Source: Aliivibrio sifiae
GTDB taxonomy: Bacteria; Pseudomonadota; Gammaproteobacteria; Enterobacterales; Vibrionaceae
Assembly: GCF_002954715.1 (NCBI RefSeq)
Contig: NZ_MSCP01000002.1
Location: forward strand, 127,010-191,009
Direction: 5' to 3'
DNA: 64,000 nucleotides
Made by a program: the position numbers and the translations under genes. Positions 34,469-44,507 of this stretch are shown here, piece after piece (positions within the stretch are counted from its first letter, which is position 1; each line of letters begins with the position of its first letter). The notes under the pieces are model-generated. The model was not told where the DNA came from, searched no databases, and worked only from the letters and a program-made list of their open reading frames with translations.

Positions 34469-34884
34469 TTTTTTCGTTACAAAACATTAACCGTATGAAA
34501 GTTTGACAGTCTACGGATAAAAGTTTTTAAGAGAAGTAAAATAAGCATAAATTTAGTGAGTACTTTCCTATTTTTATGTATATCCAATGTGAAGCATTTT
34601 CATATTCACAGTGTTTATTTGCGAGTTGCTTCAAATAATTTCCGATAATGCTTTATTGCTCACTTTTTGTTAACAGTCAATAAGTATTTTTTATAATCTG
34701 TATAAGATCTCGGTTTTGTTTGTTTTATTTGGCTTTGATTGACTTTAAAAAGAATTATTTTTCTCGGAATCTTGTCGTTGAGGTAAGTTTAATTAAATAA
34801 AGAGTTGTGATCGTGGCGATGAAGTTTGTACGCTCTACATGTCTTATTAGAGCGGTACAAACGGCGTGTATTTTGTAAAACGTT
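34469..34884. other. Intergenic region upstream of mshC
   Basis: 416 bp without a gene. It should hold the promoter of the orphan msh block (minus strand). A hairpin with one bulge (34825-34861: TTTGTACGCTCT against AGAGCGGTACAAA) lies 24 bp past the LysR stop, but no U-tract is present on either strand. No small frame with a ribosome site was seen. Confidence 0.45.
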
Positions 34885-35799
34885 TTACTGATTGAGTTGA
34901 GTATTTACTAGTGTGGAAATTGAGGTGTTCAACCATTTTAATAGAGGGTCATTACGCCATTTTACTGCATATACAAACCCAAAATTACCCTGTGGTGTGT
35001 CTAATTTATTATCAAATTCAATATAACTAAAACGTTCTTCAAGGCTTTGTGCTAAGTGCTTAGAGCAAGGTAAGAGCATGTCTGATTGCTCAATTGCCTG
35101 TAAAATAATATTTAAATGTGAGCTACGCAGTTTAATGGACGGCATGATATCCATTGGTGTTAATATACGAGAAAGGTGGTCTTTTTTATCATTCCAATCT
35201 TGTATAACGTGAATGGCAATTGGGTAATGTTGGAAGTCTATTGCACTCATGACCTTACCAACATGTTCATGTTCTTTTCTACATACTAATACAAAAGAAT
35301 CGATGCCTCCTTTTTTCTGTATTAAATGTTTCGGTAATTCCATAGGGAAGTAATTAATACCGTATTGCACGTTTCCTGCGGCGATATCATCAGGAGATGA
35401 TTCAGTCCAATCAACAATGGTTAAAGATAGGTTTGGAGCAATGTGTGATATATGTTGAATTAAAATAGGCGCAAACCATTGAGCTATTGAAGAATTCATT
35501 GCAATAATGACATTACTTGATGCTGCTAGCGGTTCAAAAGGTTCGGCATTCCACATCAGTTCATCAATATCATTAAAAATGGCAGGAAGCGCTTGCGCTA
35601 ATGCTTCTGCTTTAATGGTTAATTCAAAGCGTCCACTCTTTCTAATTAATAAATCATCTTGAAATAAATCACGCAGTTTACGAAGTGAACGGCTAATGGC
35701 TGATTGGCTTGTATGTAATCTTTCTGCGGTAATTGTAGTACTGCGAGTCTCTAATAAGATGGTTAAAATTCGCAATAAATTTAAATCAAAATTCTTCAT
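34885..35799 (-). CDS. LysR-family regulator
   Basis: A 304-aa regulator of the LysR class closer to the NodD/LeuO-like branch: N-terminal FDLNLLRILTILLETRSTTITAERLHTSQSAISRSLRKLRDLFQDDLLIRKSGRFELT (HTH about 4-62), then a PBP2-like effector domain. It is divergent from the tandem DUF1254 genes beginning at 35939, with 139 bp between, and most likely controls them. The effector is unknown. Confidence 0.92.
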   Translation of the reverse strand: MKNFDLNLLRILTILLETRSTTITAERLHTSQSAISRSLRKLRDLFQDDLLIRKSGRFELTIKAEALAQALPAIFNDIDELMWNAEPFEPLAASSNVIIAMNSSIAQWFAPILIQHISHIAPNLSLTIVDWTESSPDDIAAGNVQYGINYFPMELPKHLIQKKGGIDSFVLVCRKEHEHVGKVMSAIDFQHYPIAIHVIQDWNDKKDHLSRILTPMDIMPSIKLRSSHLNIILQAIEQSDMLLPCSKHLAQSLEERFSYIEFDNKLDTPQGNFGFVYAVKWRNDPLLKWLNTSISTLVNTQLNQ

Positions 35800-35938
35800 T
35801 TAACATATCCATACTGATTTTAGGTTTAAGGCACTATATCAAATTAGATATAATCCGTATCAAAACTTGCTATTCGTTTTTTGTGGTTAGAGTTTTTATA
35901 GTGTAACGACTTAGTTGCGAACACGTTGGAGTAATAGA

Positions 35939-37243
35939 ATGAAATTAAAACATATGATCGGTGCTGCTTGTTTAGTTGTTGGTAGTACAAATGCAGCATT
36001 TGCGCAGATCCCAGAGAAACTTGCAGAAGATGCATATCTTTATGCTTATTCAATGGATGAAGCGTACCAGTTTTTTTATGAAACAGCGGTAAAGTCTGAT
36101 TATCCATTAAATCGTTTTCAAAATATTCGCAATTTGGCGGATGATACTTATACAGCGCATCCAACCATTAACAATGACACATTACATTTAATGGGTTGGT
36201 TAGATGTAGCGCAAGAACCGATTATTGTTAGTGTACCGAATATGAACGATGACAGGTATTGGATCCTTCATACTATGGACATGGGTCATTATACAGACAG
36301 TATGTTTGGTTCTCGTACTCGCGGTAAAGAAGGTGGACAGTTTATGTATGCTTCACCGACATGGAAAGGTGAAGTACCAGCTTCTGTTGATGAAGTGGTT
36401 AGAGTGGACTCAAATTTTGTGAAGCTGATGGGGAGAATCATGGCAAATGGTCCAGAAGATACTAAAATTGCTCAGTCGTATATGGACCAATGGAACATTC
36501 GAACATTATCTGAATACCTTGGTAAGAATGGACCAAAACCATTGGTTCGCCATTATCCAGATCCAGCGACATCTACATGGTTAGAAACAACAAACTTTGT
36601 ACTGTGTGAAGGAAATTTAGCTCAGGCAGATAAACAGTGGTTACAACAATACAAATCAGTCGGCTTAGAAGCTTGTAAATATGAGTTCAATAATGAACAA
36701 CTTAAAATGCAAACTATTGGTAAAGAGCAAGGTTTGAAACGTATCGCGGAATTATCAAATAAAGTAACAGATGCTCGTTTAATTTTAGGTACGCGCAAAA
36801 GTTTGGGTGATTCTAAACGTGGTATTTTCTCTGTTGGAACTTATGTTGGTCAGTGGGGCTTACCACCAGAAGAAGCTGCTTATCGTAAATTAGAAAAAGA
36901 TCCTCAAGGCAATAAGTTAAATGGCGCAAAACACAGTTACACCATGCGCTTTAAAGCCCCTGATGTGAGTGAGTTTTGGTCAGTGACTGTTTATGGTGCT
37001 GATAATCGTTTAATGGCAAAAAATGATTTAAACAGACATAGCCGAGGAGATCGAACGTTAACCGCTGACAAAGATGGATACTACACTATCACGTTAAGTG
37101 CAGATGAGAAGGCAAACAAAAATAAATCGAATTATCTTCCGATCCCTGAAAAAAATTTCTATTTAGTTATGCGCCTATATGGTGCGAGTGAATCGGTACA
37201 AAAAGGGGATTATCAAATGCCTGAAGCGACGATTTCAAAATAA
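35939..37243 (+). CDS. Exported DUF1254/DUF1214 protein, copy 1
   Basis: A 434-aa periplasmic protein: signal peptide MKLKHMIGAACLVVGSTNAAFA, then the DUF1254 domain (about 25-150, AYLYAYSMDEAYQFFYETA, ISVPNMNDDRYWILHTMDM) and the C-terminal DUF1214 domain (about 300-420, MRFKAPDVSEFWSVTVYGADNRLMAKNDLNRHS). Start ATG 35939 with TTGGAG upstream; a frame from 35915 adds eight residues without a ribosome site. The family is widespread and mostly uncharacterised, with occasional links to lipid or acid responses. It is 15 bp upstream of a second, lipoprotein copy, under likely control of the divergent LysR. Confidence 0.9.
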   Translation: MKLKHMIGAACLVVGSTNAAFAQIPEKLAEDAYLYAYSMDEAYQFFYETAVKSDYPLNRFQNIRNLADDTYTAHPTINNDTLHLMGWLDVAQEPIIVSVPNMNDDRYWILHTMDMGHYTDSMFGSRTRGKEGGQFMYASPTWKGEVPASVDEVVRVDSNFVKLMGRIMANGPEDTKIAQSYMDQWNIRTLSEYLGKNGPKPLVRHYPDPATSTWLETTNFVLCEGNLAQADKQWLQQYKSVGLEACKYEFNNEQLKMQTIGKEQGLKRIAELSNKVTDARLILGTRKSLGDSKRGIFSVGTYVGQWGLPPEEAAYRKLEKDPQGNKLNGAKHSYTMRFKAPDVSEFWSVTVYGADNRLMAKNDLNRHSRGDRTLTADKDGYYTITLSADEKANKNKSNYLPIPEKNFYLVMRLYGASESVQKGDYQMPEATISK

Positions 37244-37258
37244 TATAGGAATAGAATC

Positions 37259-38743
37259 ATGAAATTAAATAGAATTTGCTTATTATTACCATTTGCTTTG
37301 TTGATGAGTGGTTGCCAAAGTACGAATGCTGCTGAAAATAATCAAGATGATATCTTACCTCCATCATTATCTTATGAACAAGGAGCAAAAGGGCCTACAG
37401 GTTCAATTATGACAGAAGGTTATGCAAGAGCCGTTGCAAATTATGCATATGCTTGGGGTTGGCCGATGGTCAATATGCATAACCGTCGTGAAGCCTTTAA
37501 GTTAGTGCCATATCAAGGGTATTTAGGTGGTGCAATGCCTGCCGCTCCTATTAATTATTTAACTATGTTGTCTGATTATATTTCACCCAATATGCGAGAC
37601 ATTGCTCACCCTAATCAAGATGTTGTATATGGGCTTGGTATGCTATCTCTGGATAAAGAGCCCGTTGTAATACAGGTTCCTGATTTTGGTGAACGCTTTT
37701 GGACTGTAATGGCTGAAGATCAAAGAACGGATAGTTTTGCGCAGTTAAGTAGTATTTATGGTTCTAAACCGGGGTTTTATATGATTGTGTCGCCTGAATG
37801 GGATGGTGAGATACCTAAAGGTATTAATCAAGTATTCCGTTCATCAACAGATCTTGCCGTCGTTATTCCACGTGTCTTTATGAATGATACAGCAGAAGAT
37901 CGAAAAGCAATTCAACCTTTAGTGAATCAACTAGCTACTTACCCGTTGTCTGAATTTACAGGAACCATGAAAATTACAGACTGGAAAACATTGCCAGATA
38001 TTCCTGAAGAAAAACAGACTAAGTCTGAGAAAAAATGGGTTAATCCAAATACGTTCTTTAGTGCAGAACAACTTGGCAGAGTGTTAGAAGAAGTCCCACC
38101 TCTTTCTGGTGAGGAAGCGATGTACGCGCAATTTCAAGAGTTATTAGTACAAGCCAAAGGTAATCAAGAGTTACAAGACATTTTGAACGATGTTGCTAAC
38201 AAAGCAGAAACGGACATGGTAGATCCGTTATTCCGTTTAGAGAATGTAGGTAAAGAGATTAATAATTACTGGACCCGTCCGCAGGATAATGGGCGATTTG
38301 GTACTGATTATTTAACACGATTAGCAGTAGCTAAATCAAACATTTTTACTAATGATGTTACAGAAACCAGTTACCTTTACCAGTATAAGGATGGTAGTGG
38401 AGCTCGTATAAATGGAAATAACAATTATACGTTAACTTTTAAAAAGGGAGAGCTTCCTCCTGTGAAAGGCTTTTGGTCTTTAACTATGTATAACGCTAAT
38501 CATTTCTTTGTATCAAATGATATTAAACGTTACTCAATTGGCACTAAGAATAAAGAGATGAAATACAATAAAGATGGTTCATTAACTATATATATTCAAA
38601 ATAAAAAGCCGACTGAAGATAAGGTAGGTAATTGGTTACCTGCACCAAAAGATGATATAGCGATGACAATTCGTGCTTATGGTCCAAAAGACACAATGTT
38701 AAGTGGTGCTTGGCAACCACCTGCTGTTGTTAAAGTAAAATAA
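37259..38743 (+). CDS. Lipoprotein DUF1254/DUF1214 protein, copy 2
   Basis: A 494-aa paralogue-type partner of the preceding gene. It has a lipoprotein signal MKLNRICLLLPFALLMSGC with Cys19, so it is membrane-anchored, while copy 1 has an ordinary signal peptide. DUF1254 (about 60-190: YAYAWGWPMVNMHNRREAF, VIQVPDFGERFWTVMAEDQRTD) and DUF1214 (about 380-490: LTFKKGELPPVKGFWSLTMYNANHFFVSND) are both present. The central part contains an insert of helical sequence (about 270-330). Close spacing (15 bp) and a shared terminator make this a two-gene operon; the proteins may work as a pair. Confidence 0.9.
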   Translation: MKLNRICLLLPFALLMSGCQSTNAAENNQDDILPPSLSYEQGAKGPTGSIMTEGYARAVANYAYAWGWPMVNMHNRREAFKLVPYQGYLGGAMPAAPINYLTMLSDYISPNMRDIAHPNQDVVYGLGMLSLDKEPVVIQVPDFGERFWTVMAEDQRTDSFAQLSSIYGSKPGFYMIVSPEWDGEIPKGINQVFRSSTDLAVVIPRVFMNDTAEDRKAIQPLVNQLATYPLSEFTGTMKITDWKTLPDIPEEKQTKSEKKWVNPNTFFSAEQLGRVLEEVPPLSGEEAMYAQFQELLVQAKGNQELQDILNDVANKAETDMVDPLFRLENVGKEINNYWTRPQDNGRFGTDYLTRLAVAKSNIFTNDVTETSYLYQYKDGSGARINGNNNYTLTFKKGELPPVKGFWSLTMYNANHFFVSNDIKRYSIGTKNKEMKYNKDGSLTIYIQNKKPTEDKVGNWLPAPKDDIAMTIRAYGPKDTMLSGAWQPPAVVKVK

Positions 38744-38762
38744 CTATAATTTTTAAATTTGA

Positions 38763-38797
38763 TAATCCCCACTCAAATATGAGTGGGGATTTTTTAT
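38763..38797 (+). terminator. Terminator after the DUF1254 pair
   Basis: A perfect stem AATCCCCACTCA / TGAGTGGGGATT with a 6-nt loop and a T run, 19 bp after the stop codon. Confidence 0.9.
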
Positions 38798-38812
38798 TGG
38801 TCTGTAGAAGTA

Positions 38813-40567
38813 TTATTGAGCTATCACTTTACCCTCACGGCGAGGATCAGCAGCACCCACAAGAGAATTCCCTTGCAGTTTAATCGCTTGAACCCCTGAG
38901 TTTAGCTCCTTAACTTGGATGGTAAATCCAAGCTTTTCTAACTTAGGAACCCATACTTCAGCGGTGGTGTCTTTTTCTATTTCAAATGCCCCAAATCGAT
39001 TATTCATATTAGGTAAATCGATGGCTTGTTGTAGGTTTAAGCCCCAATCAAGATGAGCAACTAGAGTCTTAGCCACATAACCAATGATTTGACTGCCTCC
39101 CGGAGAACCAATCGCCATGTACGGTTTGTTGTTTTCCATGACAATGGTGGGTGCCATAGATGAACGTGGACGTTTCCCCGGTTCAATGCGGTTGGCAATA
39201 GGTACGCCATCAACTTGGCTGCGGAAAGAGAAATCGGTTAATTCATTATTTAATAAGAACCCACCGACCATTAAACGAGAGCCAAATCCATTTTCTATTG
39301 TGGTGGTAATTGAAACCACATTACGGTCTCTATCGACAATGGATAAATGACTGGTTGAAGGTAACTCAATCGCTTCATCTAATGCGTAATTCTTGGCATG
39401 AGACCACGGAGGTGATCCCGCAGAGGTTTTCGTTAATGCCTCTTTCCCTTTGAGTAATTCAGCGCGTTTTTCTAAATAATTGCTATCTAATAAGCCTTGA
39501 GTTGGCATTGGCACATAGTCACTGTCGGCCATGTATTTACCGCGATCAGCAAAAGCTAGGCGAGAAGCATCCCCTAATAACCTCCAACTTTGCACATTGT
39601 CTTTACCCATGCTAGAAATTGGATAATGGCTTAATACTCCCATTATTTGTCCAAGCGTCAATGCCCCTGAACTTGGCGGCCCCATCCCACAAATAGAGTA
39701 TTGGCGATAAGGAGCACAAACCGGTTCACGCTCTTTTACTTGATAAGCAGTAAAATCGATTAGATTAAGTACCCCAGGGTTTGAGGTCTCATTTCTTACA
39801 GTGTTAACAATATCTTGTGCAATTTTGCCTTGATAAAAAGCCTTTGCGCCTTGCTCTGAAATTACTTGTAATGTTTTGGCATAATCAGGATTTTTAAGTT
39901 GTTGTCCTGCCTTAATTGGAGAACCGTCTTGATTAAAGAAGTAGGTTTTAGCGGCAGGAGAGCGTTGTAGAAACTCTTGGTCATTATCAACCAATTTTGC
40001 TAAACGAGGACTTACGGTGAATCCATTAGTTGCAAGCTCAATAGCTGGTTCAAACAAGGCTTTCCAATCCAGTTTACCTAGTTTTTGATGAGTATCCCAC
40101 ATCAATTTTATTGTGCCAGGAGTACCAACAGATCGCCCCCCGACTACGGCATCATAAAACTTAAGAGGTTGGCCTTTGTCATCTTGAAATAATTGAGGCG
40201 TCACTTCTAATGGTGCTGTCTCTCGCCCATCAAAGGTTGTGAGTTCTTGCTGTTTTCCATCCCAATATACAAGAAATGCACCGCCCCCAATACCTGATGA
40301 TTGCGGCTCTACTAGCCCAAGAACCAATTGCGTTGCAACCATGGCATCAATCGCATTACCACCTTTACGTAGCATCTTAGCCCCCGCTTCACTGGCATAA
40401 GGGTTTGCAGAGGCGATCATCCACTCTTTTCCTTCAACGAGGTTCTGCTTGGTTAAGCCCGTTGCGGCTTCAGGGGCGACATTATCGGTCGTTTGAGCTG
40501 CAAATAAGGTTGGGACCATAAGAGAGGTTGAAACCAGTAACGCAAGAGTTGATGCTTTCCATCGCAT
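38813..40567 (-). CDS. ggt: Gamma-glutamyltransferase (glutathione hydrolase)
   Basis: A 584-aa Ntn-hydrolase. It has a signal peptide (about 1-23), the N-terminal large-subunit region with GGNAIDAMVA and SGIGGGAFLVY, DGRETAP (substrate Arg), and the autoprocessing site before Thr405 in ELPSTSHLSIVD, which becomes the catalytic N-terminal nucleophile of the small subunit. The oxyanion/substrate segment RPRSSMAPT and GSPGGSQIIG follow. It cleaves gamma-glutamyl bonds of glutathione and related peptides in the periplasm. It is monocistronic and convergent with the DUF1254 pair. Confidence 0.97.
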   Translation of the reverse strand: MRWKASTLALLVSTSLMVPTLFAAQTTDNVAPEAATGLTKQNLVEGKEWMIASANPYASEAGAKMLRKGGNAIDAMVATQLVLGLVEPQSSGIGGGAFLVYWDGKQQELTTFDGRETAPLEVTPQLFQDDKGQPLKFYDAVVGGRSVGTPGTIKLMWDTHQKLGKLDWKALFEPAIELATNGFTVSPRLAKLVDNDQEFLQRSPAAKTYFFNQDGSPIKAGQQLKNPDYAKTLQVISEQGAKAFYQGKIAQDIVNTVRNETSNPGVLNLIDFTAYQVKEREPVCAPYRQYSICGMGPPSSGALTLGQIMGVLSHYPISSMGKDNVQSWRLLGDASRLAFADRGKYMADSDYVPMPTQGLLDSNYLEKRAELLKGKEALTKTSAGSPPWSHAKNYALDEAIELPSTSHLSIVDRDRNVVSITTTIENGFGSRLMVGGFLLNNELTDFSFRSQVDGVPIANRIEPGKRPRSSMAPTIVMENNKPYMAIGSPGGSQIIGYVAKTLVAHLDWGLNLQQAIDLPNMNNRFGAFEIEKDTTAEVWVPKLEKLGFTIQVKELNSGVQAIKLQGNSLVGAADPRREGKVIAQ

Positions 40568-40856
40568 AGGAATTCCTTAATTGTATTGGTAAGGTATTGG
40601 TAAAAGTGCAGAGATGTAAAATGAAGCCAGAAAAAGAGTGGCAGAGAAAATAAATGACGTCGAATAAGTTATAAGTGTTCTTGGTAGGTGTTCACATTTT
40701 AAACGAATTTGTCGTAGCAATCTTACCAGTTGAAGACGCAACTCCGATAGACATCACATCAATCAAGCATATCGCTCTTTGTTCCTCATATTAAGGGTGA
40801 TAATTGAATGAAAAATACCCTATTATTGTTTGATATTGTGCTTATGGATGAACTTA

Positions 40857-41858
40857 ATGAATCAAATGGATTTTTTGCGATGTGCCAGTGTTGGAGTACT
40901 TTTCAGCCTTACCGGCTGTTCGTCAAATTCTGTCAGTGATATTGATAGGATTGAAGAACCAAGCATGTTAACAAAGCAAACCTTACATATTGAAGGTTTA
41001 AAACACTGTAATAATGCCAATGATGACAGTATTCACTTAAACCCAGATGAGCCATTAACGGTTATTGTTCATGGCTGCTTCGCTTCTGCAGGTCAATTTA
41101 AAACCTTAGCGGATGTTTATGGTTTATATGATCAACAAGCTATCTGTTTTGAATATGATGACAGAAAAAGTTTAGAAGAAACCTCTGGGGAGCTTGTTTC
41201 TGCTTTAAATCAATTATCAGATGAAAACCCTGAACAACCTCTGCATATTATTGGCCATAGCCAAGGTGGATTGGTAGCTCGTAGAGCACTTACGGTTGAT
41301 AGAGAAGATGAGAAAAAAGTCGCCACAAAACAACTGCAACTTACCACTGTATCTTCCCCATTTAATGGCATTGAAATATCGTCACATTGTGGCATGACTT
41401 CTCTACGGATTTTGTCTTTGGGGATTGTTGATTTGATCTGTTATGCAGTGACGGGAGAAAAGTATCAACAGATCCCACCAAACGCAGATTTTATTGAACA
41501 ACCGGGTGATCTTCTTTCTTCTGTTTCTCAGCATTTAGTGATAAAAACGGATGAGCGTAATACGTGTCGAAGAACGAATGATGAGGGAATATGCGTCGAA
41601 GATGATTACGTTTTTAGCGTTAATGAACAGTCGAATCAAGAAGTGGATGATATTGTTAATGCGAATCCAATAACGGTGCAAGCAGGTCATGTTGAAATTG
41701 TTGGTAGTGGAGATTCTGTTCCGACGGATTTAATTGATATTTTAAAAGATCAAAAATTGCTGATTGATAATGGAAAAATTGACCAAGTAGAGCAAGCCCG
41801 TTTAGTTGAACAGCTTTATTTTCAAGAAGAAAGTTTTAATCAGTCTATATTGAAATAA
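40857..41858 (+). CDS. Lipase-like alpha/beta-hydrolase lipoprotein
   Basis: A 333-aa protein. Starting at ATG 40857 (MNQMDFLRCASVGVLFSLTGC) it has a short lipoprotein signal with Cys21; ATGs at 40848 and 40866 are possible alternatives. The mature part has an HGCFASAGQF oxyanion-like loop and the nucleophile elbow GHSQGG with Ser135 (LHIIGHSQGGLVARRAL), so it is a serine hydrolase of the alpha/beta fold resembling triacylglycerol lipases and PGAP1-like hydrolases. Cys pairs (SSHCGMT, NTCRRTNDEGICVEDD) may stabilise it. It is located in the envelope. Substrate not known. The gene is convergent with the M3 oligopeptidase. Confidence 0.82.
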   Translation: MNQMDFLRCASVGVLFSLTGCSSNSVSDIDRIEEPSMLTKQTLHIEGLKHCNNANDDSIHLNPDEPLTVIVHGCFASAGQFKTLADVYGLYDQQAICFEYDDRKSLEETSGELVSALNQLSDENPEQPLHIIGHSQGGLVARRALTVDREDEKKVATKQLQLTTVSSPFNGIEISSHCGMTSLRILSLGIVDLICYAVTGEKYQQIPPNADFIEQPGDLLSSVSQHLVIKTDERNTCRRTNDEGICVEDDYVFSVNEQSNQEVDDIVNANPITVQAGHVEIVGSGDSVPTDLIDILKDQKLLIDNGKIDQVEQARLVEQLYFQEESFNQSILK

Positions 41859-41860
41859 AT

Positions 41861-41882
41861 AGGGTGGCATAAATACCACCCT
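41861..41882. terminator. Hairpin between convergent lipase and oligopeptidase genes
   Basis: The stem AGGGTGG / CCACCCT has an 8-nt loop. There is no strong T-run, so it is a weak terminator candidate. Confidence 0.35.
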
Positions 41883-41891
41883 GAAATAGAC

Positions 41892-43739
41892 TTATCGTCC
41901 GTAGGTTTCCATAATATACGCTTCAAATTCATCACACATTTTTGCGTTTGATTCAGCGTTACTTGCTAATGTTTTTGCACCATCAATCACCGTGATATTG
42001 GCATGTAATGGCGAAATGTCAGCTTGAGCACGTGTGTTCATGTCTGCAATCTTTTGTTGTTCTGTTTTCCAAGCATCTTCCACTGATAGATTACATTCAT
42101 CCGCTAAGTATTTAGCATTAAATCCCTCACCAGTTAGGGCAATAATAGAATCATTATGATTTACGCTGTTGCCTGCATTCCAATAATGTTTCGCAAGTAA
42201 AGGCCCGATCTTAGGGTTATCTGCTAAGAAGCCGAATTTCTTAGTAAAGTATGCACGTGTTTGATAGACCGCCATGTGCGCCAACAAATAACCATGATAA
42301 GCACACGAAGCTTCATCAGACACTAAGTGTGGAATCGCCATTAATGGGCGAGGGCTGCATTCTAAGCCAAGAATCTTTTTCTCAGAAGCACGAGCTAACT
42401 TGGTGATGTTTTCTGGTGTTAAGTTTGAATCGCTTAGCTGGTATAAAGCACGTTCAAAATACGGCACGACTAAAATACTGCGCTCTTGGTACGCTTTAAA
42501 CGGTTGTTTACTGTTGATCATCGCTTTAATGATACCGTCAGGCACTGGTTTTCCATCAGTATCTAACGCGTATTGTTTTAACCAATCAGCATCGGATAAT
42601 AAGCTGTCACAAAACATAGATTGTGTTTCAGCATAAGCCATTGACGTAGGAGCAAATTCTTGTGAAAAGCATGGTGCATTCATCTTCACGTTAGAGAAAT
42701 GTGCCGCATGGCCGCCTTCATGGAATAAGGTGTTCATACCGTCATAACCACTGCCAACTTGGTCTGGTTTTGCGTTGCTAGTAAAGTTAACTTTAGCGGC
42801 AACCCATTGGTCCTGATTATAAAAAGAAGGAATAGGACCGTGACAAAAACCATTCGGGTATTTGCCTTTACGGTCGAGTAAATCAAGGGTTAATTCTGCG
42901 CCTGAGAATTCAATATTTAAACGACCAAACGATTCTACCCAACGACGTAGTGATTTTGAGAACGGTACGTAAGGGTCTAAATCACGCATTACATCGCCAG
43001 CAAACGAAAATACAAAGTTGTGTGCGAGCAGTGATTCGTTTCCTTTGTTTGTGGCAAGTTGGTCTAAGCTGTTTTGATGACAATCGCGTGTGCGTTTCTC
43101 AAAGTCATCCAAAATAGTAAACAGCTCATCTGCGCTCATTTTCTCTTTTTTAGTGACTGAATAATCAAAAAAAGTATCAAACCCTTGAGAGCGAGCAAAT
43201 TTGTTACGAAGTTTAATTAATTCAATAAAGCCGTTTTGTAATAACCATTGCTCTAAACCAAGAAACGCTTGGTGAGCTGATTGACGTGTTGCGGCATTAG
43301 CACTGGTGCGAACAATAGATGCTAACACAGGAAGAGAGCCTTCAACCGTGTCGCCTTCTTCGTTTACATACGTCATGGTGTGGTTCTGTTTTTTCTCAAA
43401 CAAACCGGCTTCAAATTTGATCAGTTCTGCTTTGATATTTTGAGCTTGTTCTGATTCAATTGCATGAGATTCAAACGTGGCTAACCAACCTTGAAGGCCA
43501 ATAATGGTTTGTTTTTTTTCTTGTTCATCAGCAATGTTTTCTGCGTGAGTTAGTTGCTCTCTGATGGCAGATATTTGTTCTGCATTACTCAAAAATTGAG
43601 TCCATGCCGTTTCTGCTTTAGTTGAGCCTTGGTGATCATCACTCAACCCCATATAGGTATCCCAAAAGAAATTTTCTTTAGTGCGATGAATAGAGAGATA
43701 GCGTTGGTTTAAATCATTAAGGTAAGTAGTGGCAGTCAT
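41892..43739 (-). CDS. M3-family oligopeptidase
   Basis: A 615-aa cytoplasmic metallopeptidase of the M3 (oligoendopeptidase F-like) family. The zinc motif HEGGH is at His340-His344 (NTLFHEGGHAAHF), with the downstream Glu ligand expected in the MAYAETQSMFCDS segment about 25 residues later. The start at ATG 43739 is preferred: AAAGGG lies 6-7 nt upstream of it but directly abuts the in-frame ATG at 43745, too close to serve that one. Such enzymes degrade short peptides in the cytoplasm. It is monocistronic. Confidence 0.93.
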   Translation of the reverse strand: MTATTYLNDLNQRYLSIHRTKENFFWDTYMGLSDDHQGSTKAETAWTQFLSNAEQISAIREQLTHAENIADEQEKKQTIIGLQGWLATFESHAIESEQAQNIKAELIKFEAGLFEKKQNHTMTYVNEEGDTVEGSLPVLASIVRTSANAATRQSAHQAFLGLEQWLLQNGFIELIKLRNKFARSQGFDTFFDYSVTKKEKMSADELFTILDDFEKRTRDCHQNSLDQLATNKGNESLLAHNFVFSFAGDVMRDLDPYVPFSKSLRRWVESFGRLNIEFSGAELTLDLLDRKGKYPNGFCHGPIPSFYNQDQWVAAKVNFTSNAKPDQVGSGYDGMNTLFHEGGHAAHFSNVKMNAPCFSQEFAPTSMAYAETQSMFCDSLLSDADWLKQYALDTDGKPVPDGIIKAMINSKQPFKAYQERSILVVPYFERALYQLSDSNLTPENITKLARASEKKILGLECSPRPLMAIPHLVSDEASCAYHGYLLAHMAVYQTRAYFTKKFGFLADNPKIGPLLAKHYWNAGNSVNHNDSIIALTGEGFNAKYLADECNLSVEDAWKTEQQKIADMNTRAQADISPLHANITVIDGAKTLASNAESNAKMCDEFEAYIMETYGR

Positions 43740-43816
43740 TTTCATCCCTTTAAATACAGCGTATGCAAAGGATTATTATGACATAGATGATATGGGTATG
43801 AGGAGATTAAAATAGA

Positions 43817-43843
43817 AAGCTCAATCTATAACCGATCGAGCTT
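43817..43843 (-). terminator. Terminator after the GST gene
   Basis: On the minus strand the stem AAGCTCGATC / GATTGAGCTT (one G-U pair) is followed by a T-rich stretch, 13 bp past the GST stop codon. Confidence 0.55.
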
Positions 43844-43855
43844 CATAAAATAAGC

Positions 43856-44467
43856 TTAGTATTGCGCTTCTAATTGGTCGGCTTTATTTAGTGCGGGATG
43901 CGTCTCTAATTGTTCAGAATAAGCACTGATATTAGGAAATAAGCCAAGCTGCCCACGTTGCTTTAGAATATCAACAATGAACGACATCATGATATCTGCA
44001 CCAGATAAGGTATCACCCACAAGGTAGCGTTTATCGGCGAGTGAAGATTCAAAATAGTTAAGCACTTTACTCGTTTCTGCACTGGCATAAGCGGGTAAGA
44101 AGTTCATTTCAGCGCCGTCTTTCTCTACAAAAAGAGTTAGCAGTAATGGAAGCATGGCTGAGCTTTCAGCAAAGTGCATCCATTGTGAATATTCTACATA
44201 GTCGTTACTGCCTGCTTTTGGTGCTAGTTGAGTATTGTACTTATTAATCAAATATTCAGTAATGGCACCCGACTCCGCAATAATTAATCCATTATCTTCA
44301 ATGACAGGGGATTTACCAAGTGGATGAATATCTTTTAATTCCTGTGGTGCAAGTTGAGTAACTTTATCTCTTTGATAGCCTTTAATCTGATAATCTACGC
44401 CCAACTCTTCTAGTAACCAGATAATGCGTTTTGAGCGTGATTTATTCAGGTGATGCAATGTGATCAT
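43856..44467 (-). CDS. Glutathione S-transferase
   Basis: A 203-aa cytosolic GST. The thioredoxin-like N-terminal domain contains HHLNKSRSKRIIWLLEELGVDY, then HPLGKSPVIEDNGLIIAESGAITEYLI (Pro and Glu-Ser-Gly glutathione-binding residues). The C-terminal helical domain has the conserved GDTLSGADIMMSF N-capping segment. It lies 40 bp downstream of a DJ-1-like gene, and the two are probably one operon divergent from a LysR gene, consistent with a response to electrophiles or oxidants. Confidence 0.93.
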   Translation of the reverse strand: MITLHHLNKSRSKRIIWLLEELGVDYQIKGYQRDKVTQLAPQELKDIHPLGKSPVIEDNGLIIAESGAITEYLINKYNTQLAPKAGSNDYVEYSQWMHFAESSAMLPLLLTLFVEKDGAEMNFLPAYASAETSKVLNYFESSLADKRYLVGDTLSGADIMMSFIVDILKQRGQLGLFPNISAYSEQLETHPALNKADQLEAQY

Positions 44468-44507
44468 GTGGATGTCCTATCTTTTTAATCGTGGTAATTA
44501 TTGGATT

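Noticed and set aside
34825-34861. Terminator of the LysR gene at 34885-35799
   Set aside because: A bulged hairpin exists, but no U-tract is present on either strand, so it is mentioned only in the intergenic entry.
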